A stretch of DNA of 64,000 bases, from contig NZ_AP018400.1 in NCBI RefSeq assembly GCF_003609975.1, positions 1,500,501 through 1,564,500 on the forward strand. The letters are read 5' to 3'. The stretch is from Streptococcus ruminantium. Lineage in GTDB: Bacteria; Bacillota; Bacilli; Lactobacillales; Streptococcaceae. The notes under the pieces are model-generated. The model did no database searches. It had not been told where the DNA came from and saw only the letters and a program-made list of their open reading frames with translations. Made by a program: the position numbers and the translations under genes. Below, in pieces: positions 1 to 8,746 of this stretch; positions within the stretch are counted from its first letter, which is position 1, and every line of letters starts with the position of its first letter.

Positions 1-85
1 TTTGCAAATGCTTCTCCAAAGCCTGCTGAAAAGGATGTAGTTGATTATACAGAGTGTCATCTAAATCAAAAATCAATGCTTTCAT
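1..85 (-). CDS. HAD-family hydrolase, N-terminal fragment
   Basis: Only the first 28 codons lie in the window; the gene runs off the left edge. The start ATG is at 85. The N-terminus carries the HAD motif I, DLDDTLYN, whose two Asp residues are the nucleophile and the acid/base of the family. A TATAAT-like box sits at about 90-95 on the minus strand, directly after the terminator of the upstream gene, so it probably has its own promoter. The substrate cannot be told from this fragment. Confidence 0.7.
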   Translation of the reverse strand, partial: MKALIFDLDDTLYNQLHPFQQALEKHLQ

Positions 86-100
86 AAAATGATTATAACA

Positions 101-126
101 AAAACCTAGACTTCTGCCTAGGTTTA
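101..126 (-). terminator. Rho-independent terminator of the CPBP gene
   Basis: An 8-bp stem (AAACCTAG/CTAGGTTT) with a short loop is followed on the minus strand by a T-run. It lies downstream of the CPBP-family gene and just ahead of the HAD gene. Confidence 0.75.
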
Positions 127-232
127 AAATTTGCCTTCCATTACAGACATGGGAAAAATACTCCCATACCTGTTGGACATAGCTATAATATCAAGAATTT
201 GGAGGCAACTCATCAGCGATAATATATTATCT

Positions 233-970
233 CTAGAAAAAATAAGAAATGATTCCCGCCCCCAAAACATCCGTTATTGCATGTGCTAAGAAAAATGGAA
301 ACAGATTTTTCTCCTTCATTCTCCTATAGAGAAGATAGTAGATTCCTCCCACCAACAAGCTAATTGCTATCGCCGAAACATTCCCTTGATAAGTATGGAA
401 AGAATAGCGCACCAGAAGCGAATAAACAAAATAATACATCTTTTTATCCGGCGCGACATTCAAACAGATTCCCAAGAAAAATATTTCCTCATAAAATCCA
501 TTGAGGATCGAATATAGCAGAAGTGACAGATTTACCGTAGACAATTTATGTAAAAATGCATTTGTCGCCTGCTGTTCATAGAATATCGAATCATCCGTAC
601 GTGGATAAGGGATGATATTATATACAATCATAAAATACAGATCAAACAATAAGGCTATTCCAATAAATAAGGCAATGCCGATGAAGACTGATTTGATAGT
701 GATCCTTATCTTCCACAGTGCAAAATCAAAATTTCTAACATACAAATACACCAAAGCTACAAAAAGCAATACAAGCTGAAATCCTAGCGCATACCAATTA
801 CTGCTATCCGAAAATTCGGATAGCGGTGCTGTATTAACATCTTCCAAAGATAAAAATGCCGACATCGAACTCCAGATGAAATAGCCAAACATGATTGCAG
901 TAATGATCAATACATCCCACCATTTTAAATAGTGTAGCTTATCTTTTTTTCTCCAATCCAACACAGTCAT
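233..970 (-). CDS. CPBP-family (CAAX protease-like) membrane protein
   Basis: About 245 residues with six to eight hydrophobic segments. The C-terminal half has the family landmarks: a paired-Glu motif (EEIFFLG), a His in SFHTYQG, and AHAITDVL. In the family these residues form the intramembrane metalloprotease site. Here the Arg normally found in EExxxR is Leu, so catalysis is uncertain. Three in-frame ATGs lie at 979, 976 and 970. The Shine-Dalgarno GAAAGG abuts the first, so the ATG at 970 is best spaced. Family members often sit near bacteriocin immunity or surface-protein genes; the neighbours here, a HAD hydrolase and an ABC exporter, give no direct clue. Confidence 0.8.
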   Translation of the reverse strand: MTVLDWRKKDKLHYLKWWDVLIITAIMFGYFIWSSMSAFLSLEDVNTAPLSEFSDSSNWYALGFQLVLLFVALVYLYVRNFDFALWKIRITIKSVFIGIALFIGIALLFDLYFMIVYNIIPYPRTDDSIFYEQQATNAFLHKLSTVNLSLLLYSILNGFYEEIFFLGICLNVAPDKKMYYFVYSLLVRYSFHTYQGNVSAIAISLLVGGIYYLLYRRMKEKNLFPFFLAHAITDVLGAGIISYFF

Positions 971-1085
971 AATCATCATCCTTTCTTCCTGTACTCTTAC
1001 TTACACCCTACTAATCTCATCACCCACAGGCAATGAACCAAGGTATTCTAGCATCTCTGCTAACCACTCCATGATTATGCCCTCA

Positions 1086-2825
1086 TCAGACACGCGCCTG
1101 AATCTCATACATCTGAGCATAGATGCCTCCTAGACCAATCAATTCTTCATGTCTACCACGTTCAACAATACGCCCTTGATCCAAAACCAAAATCTGATCT
1201 GCATTCTGAATAGTTGATAAACGATGAGCAATGATAAAGGTCGTCCGTCCTTCCTTGACGACTTCCATAGCATGCTGGATAATCTCCTCAGTTTCTGTGT
1301 CAATATGAGAAGTCGCCTCATCCAGTATCAAAATTTTCGGATCAGAATAAAGAGTACGAGCAAAAGCAATCAATTGACGCTCACCACTGGAGAAGGCTGA
1401 GCCCTTCTCAACAACAGGCTCATCAATCCCTCTATCAAGGCGAGCTAGCATAGGACCTGCCCCAACTTTCTCAAGAGCTTGTAGAATTTTCTCCCGATCC
1501 GCCTCATCATCATTCATGGAAACATTGCTAGCTATCGTACCAGTAAACAGGTAGGGATCCTGCAAGACAATACCCATATAGCTACGCAAACTTTCACGTG
1601 AGTAATCACGGATATTTTTCCCATCAATCAAAACCTTCCCTTCTTGCGGATCATAAAAACGGTAAAGTAAGTTCATAATAGAAGACTTCCCTGAACCAGT
1701 ATGTCCGATCAGCGCAATTGTTTCTCCTTTATCTGCCTGAATAGAAATATCCCTCAAAACAGACTGATTCGCCTCGTAACCAAAATAAACATGGTCAAAA
1801 ATAACTTGTCCTTGACCAACCATCAAGGTGCGATCACTGTCTGACTCCACTTTTTCTTCCAAAAGCGCCATCAACCGCTTGCCCGTTTCAAAAGAACGCA
1901 ACAAATTTGGAAATTGCTGAACCAAAGCACCTAGAGCAATGAAAACACCCTCGATATAGTTGATATAGACAAAGAGTCGTCCAGCCGTCACTCCAGCTTG
2001 CCCCTTGAGGAATTGATAACCTACTACAGTCAAAATACCAGTGACGACTAAATTTTGCAGGAAGCCACTCAAATTCCAAGTCGCAAGTGACTGAGCCCAA
2101 ATGATCTTATTATCTGCCTGACGCATTTTATCTGCAGTAGCTTCAAACTCCTCCATCACACTCTCTTCTTGGCCGAACAGCTGAATCAGACTAGCCCCAT
2201 TCATAGTCTCATTTACCTGCGTATTGACATCGCTTCTGGCATCGTAAAAGTCTTTCATCGGCTTGTCTGTCATTTTCTTATAGAATGCTTGGATACCAAC
2301 ATAAAGTGGAATCAAAACCAACATGAGCCAACCTAGAATAGCATTCATGTAAAAAAGCACACCATAAGTAAAGCCCAGTCGGACAATATTATTAAACACA
2401 TAAACAAGAGTTCCATAAAATTGGGTACGCAACGTCTCTGTATCATTAACAATTCTAGTCGCAATCTTTCCCGCAGGCTTATCATCGAAATAAGCAATCG
2501 GCAAACGTTGCATAATATCGTAAGCTTGGTTCCTGAGAGCTGCTGCAATACGGTTGGCACAGTGCATGAGCAAACGCATAGACAGATAAAAACCCAAGGC
2601 GCCTATCAAAATCATCCCCACATACTGAGTGGAACGACTCAAGAAACCCACTTCATCAAATGGCAGTCCCTTGCTCAAGTCTGTTATAGGCCCATCAATA
2701 GCCTGCTGAATGAGCAAAGGAGCCAAACGTACCATCGTCGAAGCTAGAAGATAGAAACCAATTCCAACTGCAAATAGCCACTTGACTCGACTAATTTGTT
2801 TTAATAAAAATCCTAAGACTCTCAC
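1086..2825 (-). CDS. Heterodimeric multidrug ABC exporter, catalytic half
   Basis: A 579-residue fused exporter: transmembrane domain at about 1-310, nucleotide-binding domain at about 330-579. Walker A GHTGSGKS is at 374-381 and Walker B ILILDE at 498-503 with the catalytic Glu present. The ABC signature is deviant (SSGERQ, 479-484). The gene overlaps its partner by 4 bases (ATGA), so the two are translated together. The partner has the reverse combination, a canonical signature and no catalytic Glu. This is the asymmetric design known for LmrCD, BmrCD and TM287/288. A drug exporter is likely; the actual substrates are unknown. It is not called SatAB, because the MarR-type satR gene expected with that pair in S. 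suis is absent. Confidence 0.92.
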   Translation of the reverse strand: MRVLGFLLKQISRVKWLFAVGIGFYLLASTMVRLAPLLIQQAIDGPITDLSKGLPFDEVGFLSRSTQYVGMILIGALGFYLSMRLLMHCANRIAAALRNQAYDIMQRLPIAYFDDKPAGKIATRIVNDTETLRTQFYGTLVYVFNNIVRLGFTYGVLFYMNAILGWLMLVLIPLYVGIQAFYKKMTDKPMKDFYDARSDVNTQVNETMNGASLIQLFGQEESVMEEFEATADKMRQADNKIIWAQSLATWNLSGFLQNLVVTGILTVVGYQFLKGQAGVTAGRLFVYINYIEGVFIALGALVQQFPNLLRSFETGKRLMALLEEKVESDSDRTLMVGQGQVIFDHVYFGYEANQSVLRDISIQADKGETIALIGHTGSGKSSIMNLLYRFYDPQEGKVLIDGKNIRDYSRESLRSYMGIVLQDPYLFTGTIASNVSMNDDEADREKILQALEKVGAGPMLARLDRGIDEPVVEKGSAFSSGERQLIAFARTLYSDPKILILDEATSHIDTETEEIIQHAMEVVKEGRTTFIIAHRLSTIQNADQILVLDQGRIVERGRHEELIGLGGIYAQMYEIQARV

Positions 2826-4552
2826 TCTTCTCCCCCTTCCTGACTTTGTTGACGCTGATACTGTTCAAAATACCAACCTCCTGAGGCCAGCAAATCCATT
2901 GGGTGTCCTTCTTCCACAATTCGTCCCTCATCCAAGACCAAGACCCAGTCCGCATGGTGAACAGCTGACAGACGGTGGGTTACAATGATATTGGTTTTTC
3001 CAGAACGTTCCTTTTGGATATTTTGGATAATCTGGCGTTCTGTCCGAGCATCTACTGCCGATAAAGAATCATCTAAAATCAGTAAATCAGGATCGCGCAA
3101 GAAAGCTCTGGCAATGGAAATCCGTTGTTTCTGACCACCTGAGATAGACACCCCACGCTCCCCAATCATAGTAGCTAACCCATCGCTCATCCGTTCTAGG
3201 TCCTGACAGAAGGCTGCTGTAGCAATGGCTTGCTCAATCTCTTCAGGACTACTAGCCAGCTTCCCAAAGGCAATATTATCACCAACAGACTTTGAAAAAA
3301 GGATATGCTCTTGTGGAACGTAACCAATTTTTCGCTCCATACTAGAACGCTTAAAATCCAACACAGACTGATTGTTAACAGTGAATTGCCCCTGACCAAT
3401 TGGATACTGCCGGAGGAATTGCCGGACCAATGTTGTCTTACCAGAACCTGTTTTCCCAACAATACCAACTGTCTGACCGGCCTTCAAAGTCCAAGTTATA
3501 TTCCTCAAACTTTCCCTCTCTGCCTGTGGATAGCGAAAGCTGTAATCCTTGAAGGAAATACTAGCTAGCTCTGCTATTTCCCCAGAACCATCAGCTTCTA
3601 AATCGTCTCCAGTCTCAATCAGTTCTTGCAACTTCTCAAAGGAAGTCTTACCCGTCTGATAAACCAAAATGAAGTCTGCAAGCATCCAGAAAGGTTCAAG
3701 GAGTGATCCAATATAGAGCTGAAGAGCAATCACCTGCCCCAATGTAAGCTGCCCCACCTTGACCGCCTGTGTCCCCATCACAAGGACAAGAACGGTAGAC
3801 AAGCCTAGACAGATCGTAGCAAGAGGGTTGTAAAGGGATTGAAGGGAAGTAATCCGATCTCCTCCCTGTGCCAACTGCTTGGTTCGAGCTTGAAATTTAG
3901 CTTTTTGAGTAGCCTTCTTACTGTAGGCTCGTGTCACCCGAATCCCCTCAACGACCTCTAACACCTCATTATTAAGCTGGGCAACTGCCTCTCGGTTAAC
4001 CTCAATAGCCTTGTCCTGCTTACGACCGATGAGAAAGAAACAACTGGTCATCACCAACATAGGTAATAAGGCTATGAGCGAAATCTTCCAATCAATGAAA
4101 AACATGGTTGGAATAACGAAAGCTAGCATACCTCCAGCATAGACAACGATCATCAGACCGTAGCCTGCCATCTCCATTAAGCCATCAACATCTGTTGAAA
4201 AGCGAGTCATAACATCACCAGAGCGAAACTTCTCATAGAACGGCGTTCGCATCGTCACTAGCTTTTTGAAAGCCCGCTGCTGCATATCAAACTTGAAATT
4301 CACCGAAGCTTGAAACAGTTTCAAGTGCCAAATAAACGCCGTAGCATAGTTCAACAAGGTCACCAAGACAAGCACAGCTATATTCTGGATCAAGATTTGA
4401 TCTGTCAGACTATTTTTTGTCAGTATGTCTACCATCTGCTGAATGATTTTCGTTGGAATCAAAAGCGTAGCATCATAAACAATCAATGTTATAGCAACTA
4501 ACAAGTACAGCCGCTTGTGTCGCTTAACATAATCAAAAATCAATCGAAACAT
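2822..4552 (-). CDS. Heterodimeric multidrug ABC exporter, degenerate-site half
   Basis: A 576-residue fused exporter: six predicted membrane helices in about 1-300 and an ATPase domain after about 330. Walker A GKTGSGKT is at 366-373 and the signature SISGGQ at 469-474. Walker B LLILDD (490-495) has Asp in place of the catalytic Glu, so the ATP site built on its Walker motifs should be the non-hydrolysing one. It is the first gene of the pair and overlaps the next by 4 bases. Upstream lie a promoter, a 21-codon leader ORF and a strong terminator, an arrangement resembling the antibiotic-induced bmrB-bmrCD locus of Bacillus subtilis. Expression is therefore probably controlled by attenuation. 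Confidence 0.92.
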   Translation of the reverse strand: MFRLIFDYVKRHKRLYLLVAITLIVYDATLLIPTKIIQQMVDILTKNSLTDQILIQNIAVLVLVTLLNYATAFIWHLKLFQASVNFKFDMQQRAFKKLVTMRTPFYEKFRSGDVMTRFSTDVDGLMEMAGYGLMIVVYAGGMLAFVIPTMFFIDWKISLIALLPMLVMTSCFFLIGRKQDKAIEVNREAVAQLNNEVLEVVEGIRVTRAYSKKATQKAKFQARTKQLAQGGDRITSLQSLYNPLATICLGLSTVLVLVMGTQAVKVGQLTLGQVIALQLYIGSLLEPFWMLADFILVYQTGKTSFEKLQELIETGDDLEADGSGEIAELASISFKDYSFRYPQAERESLRNITWTLKAGQTVGIVGKTGSGKTTLVRQFLRQYPIGQGQFTVNNQSVLDFKRSSMERKIGYVPQEHILFSKSVGDNIAFGKLASSPEEIEQAIATAAFCQDLERMSDGLATMIGERGVSISGGQKQRISIARAFLRDPDLLILDDSLSAVDARTERQIIQNIQKERSGKTNIIVTHRLSAVHHADWVLVLDEGRIVEEGHPMDLLASGGWYFEQYQRQQSQEGGEE

Positions 4553-4701
4553 ATATCTCCTTTATAAAAATACCATCGAATCTATTGAACAAGAGCAAGG
4601 CTAACAATAATCACATGAATCTTCCTTGAAAACAGTCACTTTTCCTCCCTTCACGATGAGAAAACGACAGTTTTCAAAAGAGTTTCTCAAACGACTGGAC
4701 A

Positions 4702-4738
4702 CAAAAAAGCCTAGGTAAACTACACTCCACCTAGGCTT
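4702..4738 (-). terminator. Attenuator terminator ahead of the ABC exporter genes
   Basis: A perfect 10-bp stem (AAGCCTAGGT/ACCTAGGCTT) with a 12-base loop and a run of Ts on the minus strand. It lies between the leader ORF and the exporter operon. The loop side (4714-4728) can pair in part with 4821-4830 inside the leader ORF, which would make a competing antiterminator. Confidence 0.8.
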
Positions 4739-4803
4739 ATCTTAAGTCCACAAAAATAGACCAAACTCAATAGAAAGCTAAAAACAGTCTATTACTGAGT
4801 ATC

Positions 4804-4869
4804 TTATCCCTGCTTAGAAAGGAGTATACCATAAAAAACAGCTTGTTTAACGACAAGTTTTGTATTCAT
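4804..4869 (-). CDS. Leader peptide of the ABC exporter operon (21 codons)
   Basis: A short ORF from the ATG at 4869 to a TAA at 4804-4806, with a strong Shine-Dalgarno (GGAAAGGAG, 4879-4887) about 9 bases upstream. The peptide begins MNTKLVVKQAVFYG. Known context: in B. subtilis, BmrB is a leader peptide whose translation decides termination before bmrCD. The same layout of promoter, leader ORF, terminator and heterodimeric ABC pair is seen here. The peptide function itself is inferred. Confidence 0.65.
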   Translation of the reverse strand: MNTKLVVKQAVFYGILLSKQG

Positions 4870-4900
4870 CTGTCTTACTCCTTTCCTTTTTCTATGTTCT

Positions 4901-4928
4901 ATTCTAACACAATCAACATATAAGTCAA
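4901..4928 (-). promoter_or_regulatory. Promoter of leader ORF and ABC exporter operon
   Basis: A -35 TTGACT (4923-4928) and -10 TAGAAT (4901-4906) separated by 16 bases, about 30 bases upstream of the leader-ORF start. Confidence 0.7.
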
Positions 4929-4937
4929 GAGGAAAAA

Positions 4938-4962
4938 TAAAAACAACCACAAAGGCTGTTTC
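4938..4962 (-). terminator. Terminator after tRNA-Thr
   Basis: An imperfect hairpin (AAACAGCC with GGTTGTTT) and a T-rich tail just past the 3' end of the tRNA on the minus strand. Confidence 0.6.
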
Positions 4963-4969
4963 TCCTATA

Positions 4970-5042
4970 TGCTAGTTGCCGGGATTGAACCGGCGACCTC
5001 ATCCTTACCATGGATGCGCTCTACCGACTGAGCTAAACCAGC
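4970..5042 (-). tRNA. tRNA-Thr (anticodon GGT)
   Basis: A 73-base cloverleaf. The acceptor arm pairs GCTGGTT with AACTAGC, the D-arm has AGCTCAGTCGGTAGAGC, the anticodon stem is CATCC/GGATG, and the anticodon loop reads GGT. The T-arm has GGTTCGAATCC. CCA is not encoded. A promoter with TTGACA (5076-5081), 17-base spacing and TATAGT (5053-5058) lies just upstream, and a terminator follows, so this is probably a single-gene unit. Confidence 0.96.
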
Positions 5043-5052
5043 GTACTCAATT

Positions 5053-5081
5053 ACTATACCATGTCTCTATAAAAATGTCAA
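5053..5081 (-). promoter_or_regulatory. Promoter of tRNA-Thr
   Basis: Consensus TTGACA at 5076-5081 and TATAGT at 5053-5058, 17 bases apart, reading toward the tRNA. Confidence 0.75.
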
Positions 5082-5186
5082 TGGATTTTTAAAATTTTAT
5101 AAAGAAAAAGATATATCAGCTTTTCATTCACCGCAATAAAAAACAAAAGGCCCAATACCTATGAAACCGTACGGACCTTCTATATT

Positions 5187-6116
5187 TTAAATCTTTAAAT
5201 AACGATTCATAGAAATGACAGACCCAAGCGCACCGATGATGACACCGATAACAAAAAGGGCACCTACCATTCCTGGAACGAAGACATTCATGCTAATTAA
5301 GGATAAATCTTGACTAGCAAGGCTAGCATTAACCGAGTTATAAATCACTCGATAGAGAGAATAGACTAGGATAGAAGGTAAAATTGCCCCCAACAGACCG
5401 ACCCATGCCCCTTCCCAGAGGAAAGGACCACGGATATAACTGTTTTTTGCACCAACTAAACGCATAATTTGGATTTCACGACTACGAGAAATGATTGTAA
5501 TACGAATCGTATTAGAAATCAGAAAGACTGCTGTAAACAGTAGCAAGCCTGTTGCTGCAAGTCCCCAAGTACGCACCAAATCAGCCAATTTGAAGATACG
5601 TTCTGTTTCGACTTCACCATCACGTACTTCCGTTACACCATCAATCTTAGCAATATCAGCTGCTACAGATTTTACATACTGAGGCTCTGTGGTATTGATA
5701 ATATAGGCATCATAAAGCGGATTAGCATCCCCTTGGAAAAGATTCCATGTTTCGCCGAGTGTTTCAGTCAATTTTTTCAACTGCTCATCCTTACTTGAGT
5801 AAGTCACACTTTTAACATTTGGTAAGGCTGTAATTTGATTGTAAACCTTTTTAAAATCGGGGTTTGCGACAGTTTCCCCTGCTTCATTGACAATGGTTTC
5901 GACCTGATCTGTCGAATTAGCTCTGAGGTAAACATTGATGCGCACATTTTGTTCCAAATCTGTAGCCAATTTTGCTGTATTCAAGATGACAGAAGCAAAG
6001 AGACCAACCAGAGTAAGGGTGATGGTTACAGATGAAATAGCTGCAACCGTCATCCAGCCATTTCGCTTTAGGCTTTTCAATGATTCTATAAAATGTCTAA
6101 AAAATCGCTTACTCAT
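5187..6116 (-). CDS. ftsX: Cell division protein FtsX
   Basis: Membrane partner of FtsE, about 309 residues. One membrane helix near residues 20-45 is followed by an extracellular domain of about 130 residues and three C-terminal helices, the standard FtsX fold. In streptococci FtsEX activates the PcsB peptidoglycan hydrolase at the septum. The open frame extends 19 codons further upstream, but the ATG at 6116 overlaps the ftsE stop by 8 bases and gives the family N-terminus MSKRFFRHFIESLKS, so it is preferred. Only a weak hairpin lies downstream at about 5150-5180. Confidence 0.93.
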   Translation of the reverse strand: MSKRFFRHFIESLKSLKRNGWMTVAAISSVTITLTLVGLFASVILNTAKLATDLEQNVRINVYLRANSTDQVETIVNEAGETVANPDFKKVYNQITALPNVKSVTYSSKDEQLKKLTETLGETWNLFQGDANPLYDAYIINTTEPQYVKSVAADIAKIDGVTEVRDGEVETERIFKLADLVRTWGLAATGLLLFTAVFLISNTIRITIISRSREIQIMRLVGAKNSYIRGPFLWEGAWVGLLGAILPSILVYSLYRVIYNSVNASLASQDLSLISMNVFVPGMVGALFVIGVIIGALGSVISMNRYLKI

Positions 6117-6801
6117 CGTATCCATACTCTCCTTCTGCTTCGTCACGCACCACACGACCATCTTCGATTGCAATAACTCGGTGACGAAGTGTATTTACGA
6201 TTTGGCTATTATGCGTTGCCATTAAAATTGTTGTTCCCTGCAGATTGATTCTCTCTAGAAGATTCATGATTTCCCATGAATTTTCAGGGTCCAAGTTACC
6301 GGTCGGCTCATCCGCAATCAATACCTTAGGGTTATTAACAATGGCACGAGCAATCGCAATACGTTGCTGCTCACCACCAGAAAGCTCATTCGGGAAAGAA
6401 CGAATCTTATGTTTTAATCCGACCAAATCCAAAACTTCCATTACTCGCTTCTTGATATTGCGTGGTTTCTCACCAATAACTTCCATAGCATAAGCAATGT
6501 TTTCAAAAACCGTCTTTTTCGGCAAGAGTTTGTAGTCCTGGAAAACGACTCCTACACTACGGCGCAGAAGAGGCACATCCCTCTTTTTAATTTTGGCTAA
6601 ATCGAAGTTTCCGACCTTTAGTCTTCCCTTATCAAGCTTTTCCTCCCGATATAAGAGTTTGATAAAAGTTGACTTACCTGCACCGGATGGACCCACAATA
6701 TAGGCAAATTCTCCCGCCTCAACATTTACCGACACACCGCGAAGGGCAGTCGTTCCGTTTCCATATTTCTTGGAAACATCTTTCATTTCTATTATTCCCA
6801 T
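6109..6801 (-). CDS. ftsE: Cell division ATP-binding protein FtsE
   Basis: A 230-residue ABC ATPase. Walker A is GPSGAGKST, the signature LSGGEQQR, Walker B VLIADEPTGNLD, and the H-loop His is in MATHNS. It drives the FtsX membrane partner, which overlaps its 3' end. The order prfB-ftsE-ftsX is conserved in streptococci, and the gap from prfB is only about 35 bases, so co-transcription with prfB is likely. Confidence 0.96.
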   Translation of the reverse strand: MGIIEMKDVSKKYGNGTTALRGVSVNVEAGEFAYIVGPSGAGKSTFIKLLYREEKLDKGRLKVGNFDLAKIKKRDVPLLRRSVGVVFQDYKLLPKKTVFENIAYAMEVIGEKPRNIKKRVMEVLDLVGLKHKIRSFPNELSGGEQQRIAIARAIVNNPKVLIADEPTGNLDPENSWEIMNLLERINLQGTTILMATHNSQIVNTLRHRVIAIEDGRVVRDEAEGEYGYDE

Positions 6802-6837
6802 AGGATTTTCTGTCTCAGACAGTCCTTTCTTTAGATT

Positions 6838-7933
6838 TTAGCTAATTCGCCATTTTAAATAAGCGTCTATAAAACCGTCTAAATCACCATCCATGACCTT
6901 ATCTACCTGACTGACCTCATGGCCAGTTCGATGGTCTTTAACCATGGTATAAGGAGTAAAGACATAGGAACGAATCTGACTTCCCCAAGTAATTTCCTTC
7001 TTATCTCCCTTGAGCGAGTCCACCTCTGCCGCTTTCTTCTCTTGCTCCAACTGATACAATTTAGCCTGCAAGAGCTTCATGGCGCGATCACGGTTGCCAT
7101 ATTGCGTCCGATCTACCGTTGACTGGGTTACTATGCCGGTTGGAATATGGGTCAAGCGCACCCCTGTCGATACTTTATTGACATTCTGACCACCGGCACC
7201 ACCCGAACGAAAGGTATCCATTTTCACCTCATCATCTCTGATCTCGACTTCAATCGTATCATCTAATTCAGGCATAACCTCCACAGATGTAAATGAGGTA
7301 TGGCGTCGTTTTGCCGAATCAAACGGCGAGATACGTACCAGACGATGAACCCCCATTTCCGATTTTAACAAACCATAAGCATTTGGTCCAGTAAAGCTGA
7401 GAGTCACTGACTTGATTCCTGCCTCATCTCCTGCTTGATAATCCAAGGTTTCAACCATAAATCCTTTAGCATTCCCATAACGGGTATACATCCGTAGAAG
7501 CATTTCTCCCCAGTCTTGTGCCTCTGTACCACCTGATCCCGGATGAATCTCCAAGATAGCATTATTGTGGTCATAAGGCTCAGATAAGAGTAGGGTCATC
7601 TCGTAAGCTGTCATCAACTTATCCAAATTGGTCAATTTTTCTACCAACTCTTCACGAACCGACTCGTCCTCTGCTAGAAAATCTAGAAGAATCTCTGACT
7701 CCTCATAATCATCTAACATCTGCTGAAAATTTCCATACGTATTTTTCAGTTCGTTCAACTCCTGAGATGTTTTCTGCGCAGCCAAATTATCATTCCAAAA
7801 ATCTGGCTCTGTCATCTTGTTCTCGAGAATGGCAATCTCTTCCTCCAGACCTTCTAAGTCAAAGAGACCCCCTAAAAGAAGTTAGTTTTTTGCCAAGTTC
7901 TTCAATCCTTTGGCGAATTTCTGCTGTATCCAT
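6838..7933 (-). CDS. prfB: Peptide chain release factor 2, with programmed +1 frameshift
   Basis: RF2 (about 364 residues) releases peptides at UGA and UAA. The long frame (6838 to about 7858) has the GGQ motif ([10 protein letters not shown]) and the SPF-type stop-recognition tripeptide (ISPFDSAK). The N-terminus lies in another frame: ATG at 7933 with an AGG-type ribosome site, then 24 sense codons to an in-frame TGA at 7859-7861. Just before the stop is the internal Shine-Dalgarno AGGGGG followed by CTT TGA C, the classic autoregulatory frameshift site. Reading through as CTT-GAC joins the two frames. This is normal regulation, not a mutation. Confidence 0.96.
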
Positions 7934-8257
7934 ATACACCTCATTTTTATTTACTTATACTTGATAAAAATTAAAAGTCGAAGATAAGCCTCTGCTACTT
8001 TTCTCTTCAAAGTAGCAGGTTATCCTTACCAGAGCTAATACCTACTAAAGTAAGTTGACGATTTTCTCAAAGTATTATCTCTTTATTATACCACAATTGC
8101 TAGTCTATGACTATGTTTAGAAAAGCTCTACAATTAAAGTATTGTCCTTTTCAGTTTACTCTTCACTATCCCGTTTGATAAAATCAACTTCCAAAAGAAA
8201 CCCTATCTCTTCCACTCTGTATCCATTTTAGCAAAATGCAGAGGTTTTTTGCAAGAC
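7934..8257. other. Gene-free stretch between VanZ-like gene and prfB
   Basis: I see no coding frame. There is an inverted repeat (CTGCTACTTT/AAAGTAGCAG, about 7993-8019) without a clear T-run. The prfB promoter is presumably here but is not obvious. Confidence 0.4.
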
Positions 8258-8746
8258 TTACACAATCAAATAGGTTACCGCTATGACGAGAAACGTCAGA
8301 AAAAGGCAAAATACATTCATACGCGTGTAGGCTTTTTCTCGCCAAATACTCGTTAGAACATACATAATATTGATACCAATAGCGCCACCAAGCACATTAG
8401 CCAGTATATCCGTAATATCTGCAATGCCGAGCAAAAAGACATATTGAGCCACTTCAAAGGACAAACTAACCAACATGATTACAAATAAATTTGTTCCCCA
8501 TGATGCCTTGCGAAAGAGCATCTCCATATAGATTCCAAAAGGGATAAAACTGATGATATTAAAGAGTATTTCTGGAAAATAGAGAACCCCATCATATACC
8601 GCAGTACCTGCAAAAGGAAGCAGATTGATACTGCCAATATCATAGCGACCATATAAAACATTCAGGTTCATCTTGTAAACAATCATCCAGACAAGCAAAA
8701 GGAGATAGGCAAAAAATAAAAATATGCTCAACTTCTTTGTCCGCAT
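8258..8746 (-). CDS. VanZ-family membrane protein
   Basis: About 162 residues with four or five membrane segments, and the VanZ-like pattern of a short N-terminal helix, an NLLPF loop (SINLLPFAG) and a polar DITDILANVLGG segment. VanZ-like proteins are linked to low-level glycopeptide or lipoglycopeptide resistance in some species, but most have no tested role. An upstream in-frame ATG at 8767 would place the Shine-Dalgarno GGAGG inside the coding region, so the ATG at 8746 is chosen. A second VanZ-family gene lies at 58950-59468. Confidence 0.8.
   Translation of the reverse strand: MRTKKLSIFLFFAYLLLLVWMIVYKMNLNVLYGRYDIGSINLLPFAGTAVYDGVLYFPEILFNIISFIPFGIYMEMLFRKASWGTNLFVIMLVSLSFEVAQYVFLLGIADITDILANVLGGAIGINIMYVLTSIWREKAYTRMNVFCLFLTFLVIAVTYLIV

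Noticed and set aside
1086-4552. Naming the ABC pair satAB or patAB
   Set aside because: SatAB is linked to satR, absent here, and patA/patB are separated in pneumococcus; sequence memory is not enough to choose.
7993-8019. Inverted repeat as terminator of the VanZ-like gene
   Set aside because: No T-run follows on either strand, and it is about 240 bases from the stop codon.
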